Below are positions 5,866-6,993 of a stretch of DNA of 6,993 bases, piece by piece. How positions within the stretch are numbered: the stretch's first letter is position 1; each line of letters starts with the position of its first letter. Position numbers and translations under genes: made by a program. The notes below the pieces were generated by a model. The model was not told the DNA's origin. It worked only from the letters and a program-made list of their open reading frames with translations, and did not search any database. This DNA comes from JACCUZ01 sp038246575 (GTDB lineage: Bacteria; Actinomycetota; Actinomycetes; JACCUZ01): contig JBBRVU010000204.1 of the NCBI GenBank assembly GCA_038246575.1, forward strand, positions 1-6,993, given 5' to 3'.

Positions 5866-6786
5866 GTGCGCATCGTGTCTCTGCTCCCGTCAGCCACCGA
5901 GATGCTGTTTGCGCTCGGGGCCGGTGACCAGGTCGTGGGTGTCACGTTCGAGTGCGACTACCCGGCGCAGGCGCGCAGTCGCCGGATCGTGTCCACCAGT
6001 TCGTTGCCGGACGGCCTGACACCAGCCGAGATCGACGCCACAGTGAGCGCCAAGCTGGCTGTCGGCGAGGACCTCTACCACCTGGATGCCGGCGCCCTTG
6101 CCGACCTGGACGCCGATCTGGTCGTCACCCAGGACCTGTGCGCAGTCTGCGCCGTGGACGTCTCAGTGGTCGACGACGCGCTGGCGTACCTCGGCTGCCG
6201 CGCTGAGGTGCTGACCCTCGACCCGCAGGACCTCGACGCCGTGCTCGTCTCGGTGACCACTCTCGGGGCGGCGGTCGGGCAAGCCGCCGTTGCGCAGGCG
6301 CTCGAGACGTACCTGCGACAGCGGCTGGAAGCGGTGCGCGCCGCAGTCGCCGGGCGACGTCCTGTGCCAGTGATGGTGCTCGAGTGGACCGACCCGCCCT
6401 TCACTCCCGGTCACTGGGTTCCGGACATGGTCGCGCTCGCCGGTGGCCGGTCGGTGCTCGGCTCGGCCGGCGCCAGGTCGCAGCGCACCAGCTGGGACGC
6501 CATCGCCGCTGCGCAGCCCGAGGTCGTGGTGTCCGCGCCGTGCGGTTTCGGTCTCACCGACTCCGTCCGGCTGGCCCGGGAACTCGCGACTTCTCGTCAG
6601 CTGGACTCGGGTGGGCAACATGTTCCAGGCGCGCTAGTCGACGTACCGCTGTGGGCAGTGGACGCCAACGCATCCTTCGCCCGCCCGGGGCCGCGTCTCG
6701 TCGACGGAGTGGAGGCGTTGGCTGCTGTCTTGCACCCCGACGCGGGCATACAGCTCGATCCGACCCTCGCCGAACGCGTGCGTTGA
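5866..6786 (+). CDS. BtuF/TroA-like 'cobalamin-binding' protein lacking a signal peptide
   Basis: A 306-residue protein of the helical-backbone (TroA/BtuF-type) solute-binding superfamily. It starts with GTG directly at the first beta strand (MRIVSLLPSATEMLFALGAGDQVVG), without a signal peptide, lipobox or membrane anchor, so a cytoplasmic location is inferred. Hallmark blocks of this subgroup are ECDYP (29-33), VTQDLCAVCAVD (87-98) with a CxxC pair at C92/C95, EWTDPPFTPGHWVPDMVALAGG (173-194) and FARPGPRLVDGVEALA (271-286). Relatives are routinely labelled cobalamin-binding or iron-complex ABC substrate-binding proteins, but no ABC permease or ATPase gene is visible next to it here, and a transport role without export is doubtful. 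The CxxC and conserved His183 suggest a metal or cofactor site; that is inference. The permease ends 107 bp upstream. Length is complete, and the end coincides with a 15-bp repeat. Confidence 0.85.
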   Translation: MRIVSLLPSATEMLFALGAGDQVVGVTFECDYPAQARSRRIVSTSSLPDGLTPAEIDATVSAKLAVGEDLYHLDAGALADLDADLVVTQDLCAVCAVDVSVVDDALAYLGCRAEVLTLDPQDLDAVLVSVTTLGAAVGQAAVAQALETYLRQRLEAVRAAVAGRRPVPVMVLEWTDPPFTPGHWVPDMVALAGGRSVLGSAGARSQRTSWDAIAAAQPEVVVSAPCGFGLTDSVRLARELATSRQLDSGGQHVPGALVDVPLWAVDANASFARPGPRLVDGVEALAAVLHPDAGIQLDPTLAERVR

Positions 6787-6810
6787 GCCACGCCTAACGC
6801 GTGCGTTGAG
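6773..6810. repeat. 15-bp direct repeat spanning the stop codon of the BtuF-like gene
   Basis: AACGCGTGCGTTGAG occurs identically at 6773-6787 and 6796-6810, a 23-bp period. The first copy encodes the last codons and the TGA stop of the BtuF-like gene; the second lies in the gap after it and repeats the TGA. Each copy contains the interrupted palindrome AACGC-GT-GCGTT. It may be a slippage duplication or a pair of protein-binding sites. Confidence 0.75.
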
Positions 6811-6815
6811 GAACG

Positions 6816-6829
6816 GCACCGCACGGTGC
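6816..6829. terminator. Short GC hairpin between convergent genes, possible bidirectional terminator
   Basis: GCACC-GCAC-GGTGC (a perfect 14-bp palindrome, GCACCG/CA/CGGTGC) lies 30 bp after the stop of the BtuF-like gene and 34 bp after the stop of the convergent HNH gene. Its position suits termination from both sides. There is no T-run and the stem is short, so confidence is low. Confidence 0.35.
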
Positions 6830-6862
6830 GGCTGCTCGACAAATGGACCCGTCCCGCGGGGG

Positions 6863-6993
6863 TTAGTGCAGGGGTGGGTCGGTGCCGACGGTGTAGGTCT
6901 TGCCCAGGGGGCTGTGCCAGGTCTTGGTGGCGGTGTCGGGGTTGTAGGTCAGCCCCCAGTGGGCGTGGGTCTTGGCGTTGTGGTGTTGTCGGC
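6863..6993 (-). CDS. HNH endonuclease of the 13E12/DUF222 family, C-terminal fragment (5' part outside window)
   Basis: The minus strand is open from the window edge to the stop TAA at 6865-6863, giving the last 42 residues: RQHHNAKTHAHWGLTYNPDT, ATKTWHSPLGKTYTVGTDPP and LH. The (C)RxHHxAKTH...W segment followed by a TWxSPLGKTY tail is the usual end of the HNH nuclease domain in actinobacterial DUF222/13E12-repeat proteins, where the His-rich stretch supplies part of the metal-binding beta-beta-alpha fold. The DUF222 region and the first HNH histidine and cysteines would lie to the right of the window. In M. tuberculosis related 13E12 REP genes are multi-copy and one serves as the phiRv1 prophage attachment site. 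Nothing in this short piece shows mobility. The gene converges on the BtuF-like gene with a 76-bp gap. Confidence 0.78.
   Translation of the reverse strand, partial: RQHHNAKTHAHWGLTYNPDTATKTWHSPLGKTYTVGTDPPLH

Noticed and set aside
1..6993. tRNA/rRNA genes, CRISPR array, complete insertion sequence or known riboswitch (including a cobalamin riboswitch before the BtuF-like gene)
   Set aside because: No matching conserved elements were seen by eye. The 107-bp gap before the BtuF-like gene is too short and lacks a B12-box-like segment.

Overview
The window is very GC-rich and reads as chromosomal DNA of a high-GC actinobacterium. The evidence is GTG starts, G/C-ending codons, an Ada-AlkA fusion followed by ogt (the arrangement known from Mycobacterium tuberculosis Rv1317c-Rv1316c), the tail of a 13E12/DUF222-type HNH protein, and a small actinobacterial DUF protein. 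I cannot name a genus. A Nocardioides-like or Intrasporangiaceae-like organism would fit, but that is a guess.

Left part, minus strand: a short protein of unknown function (1-268, 3' end beyond the window) lies 32 bp downstream of a SulP-family anion transporter with a C-terminal STAS domain (301-1812), and the two may be co-transcribed. The 147 bp between the SulP gene and ogt holds an imperfect hairpin, probably the end of the repair operon, and three phased direct repeats that could be an operator for the SulP gene.

Middle part, minus strand: a two-gene alkylation-repair operon. The first gene (2451-3923) encodes an AdaA methyl-phosphotriester sensor/AraC activator fused to an AlkA base-excision glycosylase. 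The second, ogt (1960-2454), overlaps it by ATGA and encodes the direct-reversal O6-alkylguanine methyltransferase. Just upstream of the fusion gene is a close match to the mycobacterial RecA-independent DNA-damage promoter (the PafBC-dependent class). Its spacing would start the transcript on the ATG itself.

Right part, plus strand: an APC-superfamily amino acid permease (4172-5758), divergent from the repair operon across 248 bp, then a cytosolic-looking TroA/BtuF-like protein usually annotated as 'cobalamin-binding' (5866-6786). The 107-bp gap between them contains G-rich 8-bp-phased repeats and a candidate leaderless promoter. The right edge holds the last 42 codons of an HNH endonuclease on the minus strand (6863-6993), convergent with the BtuF-like gene across a short hairpin.

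All main genes belong to known families, and I see no clear new multi-gene system. The most interesting signals are small: the damage-type leaderless promoter of the repair operon, an exact 6-residue in-frame duplication at the permease N-terminus, phased repeats ahead of the SulP gene, and a 15-bp repeat spanning the stop codon of the BtuF-like gene. No tRNA, rRNA, CRISPR array or complete insertion sequence was seen. No gene-free stretch exceeds 250 bp.
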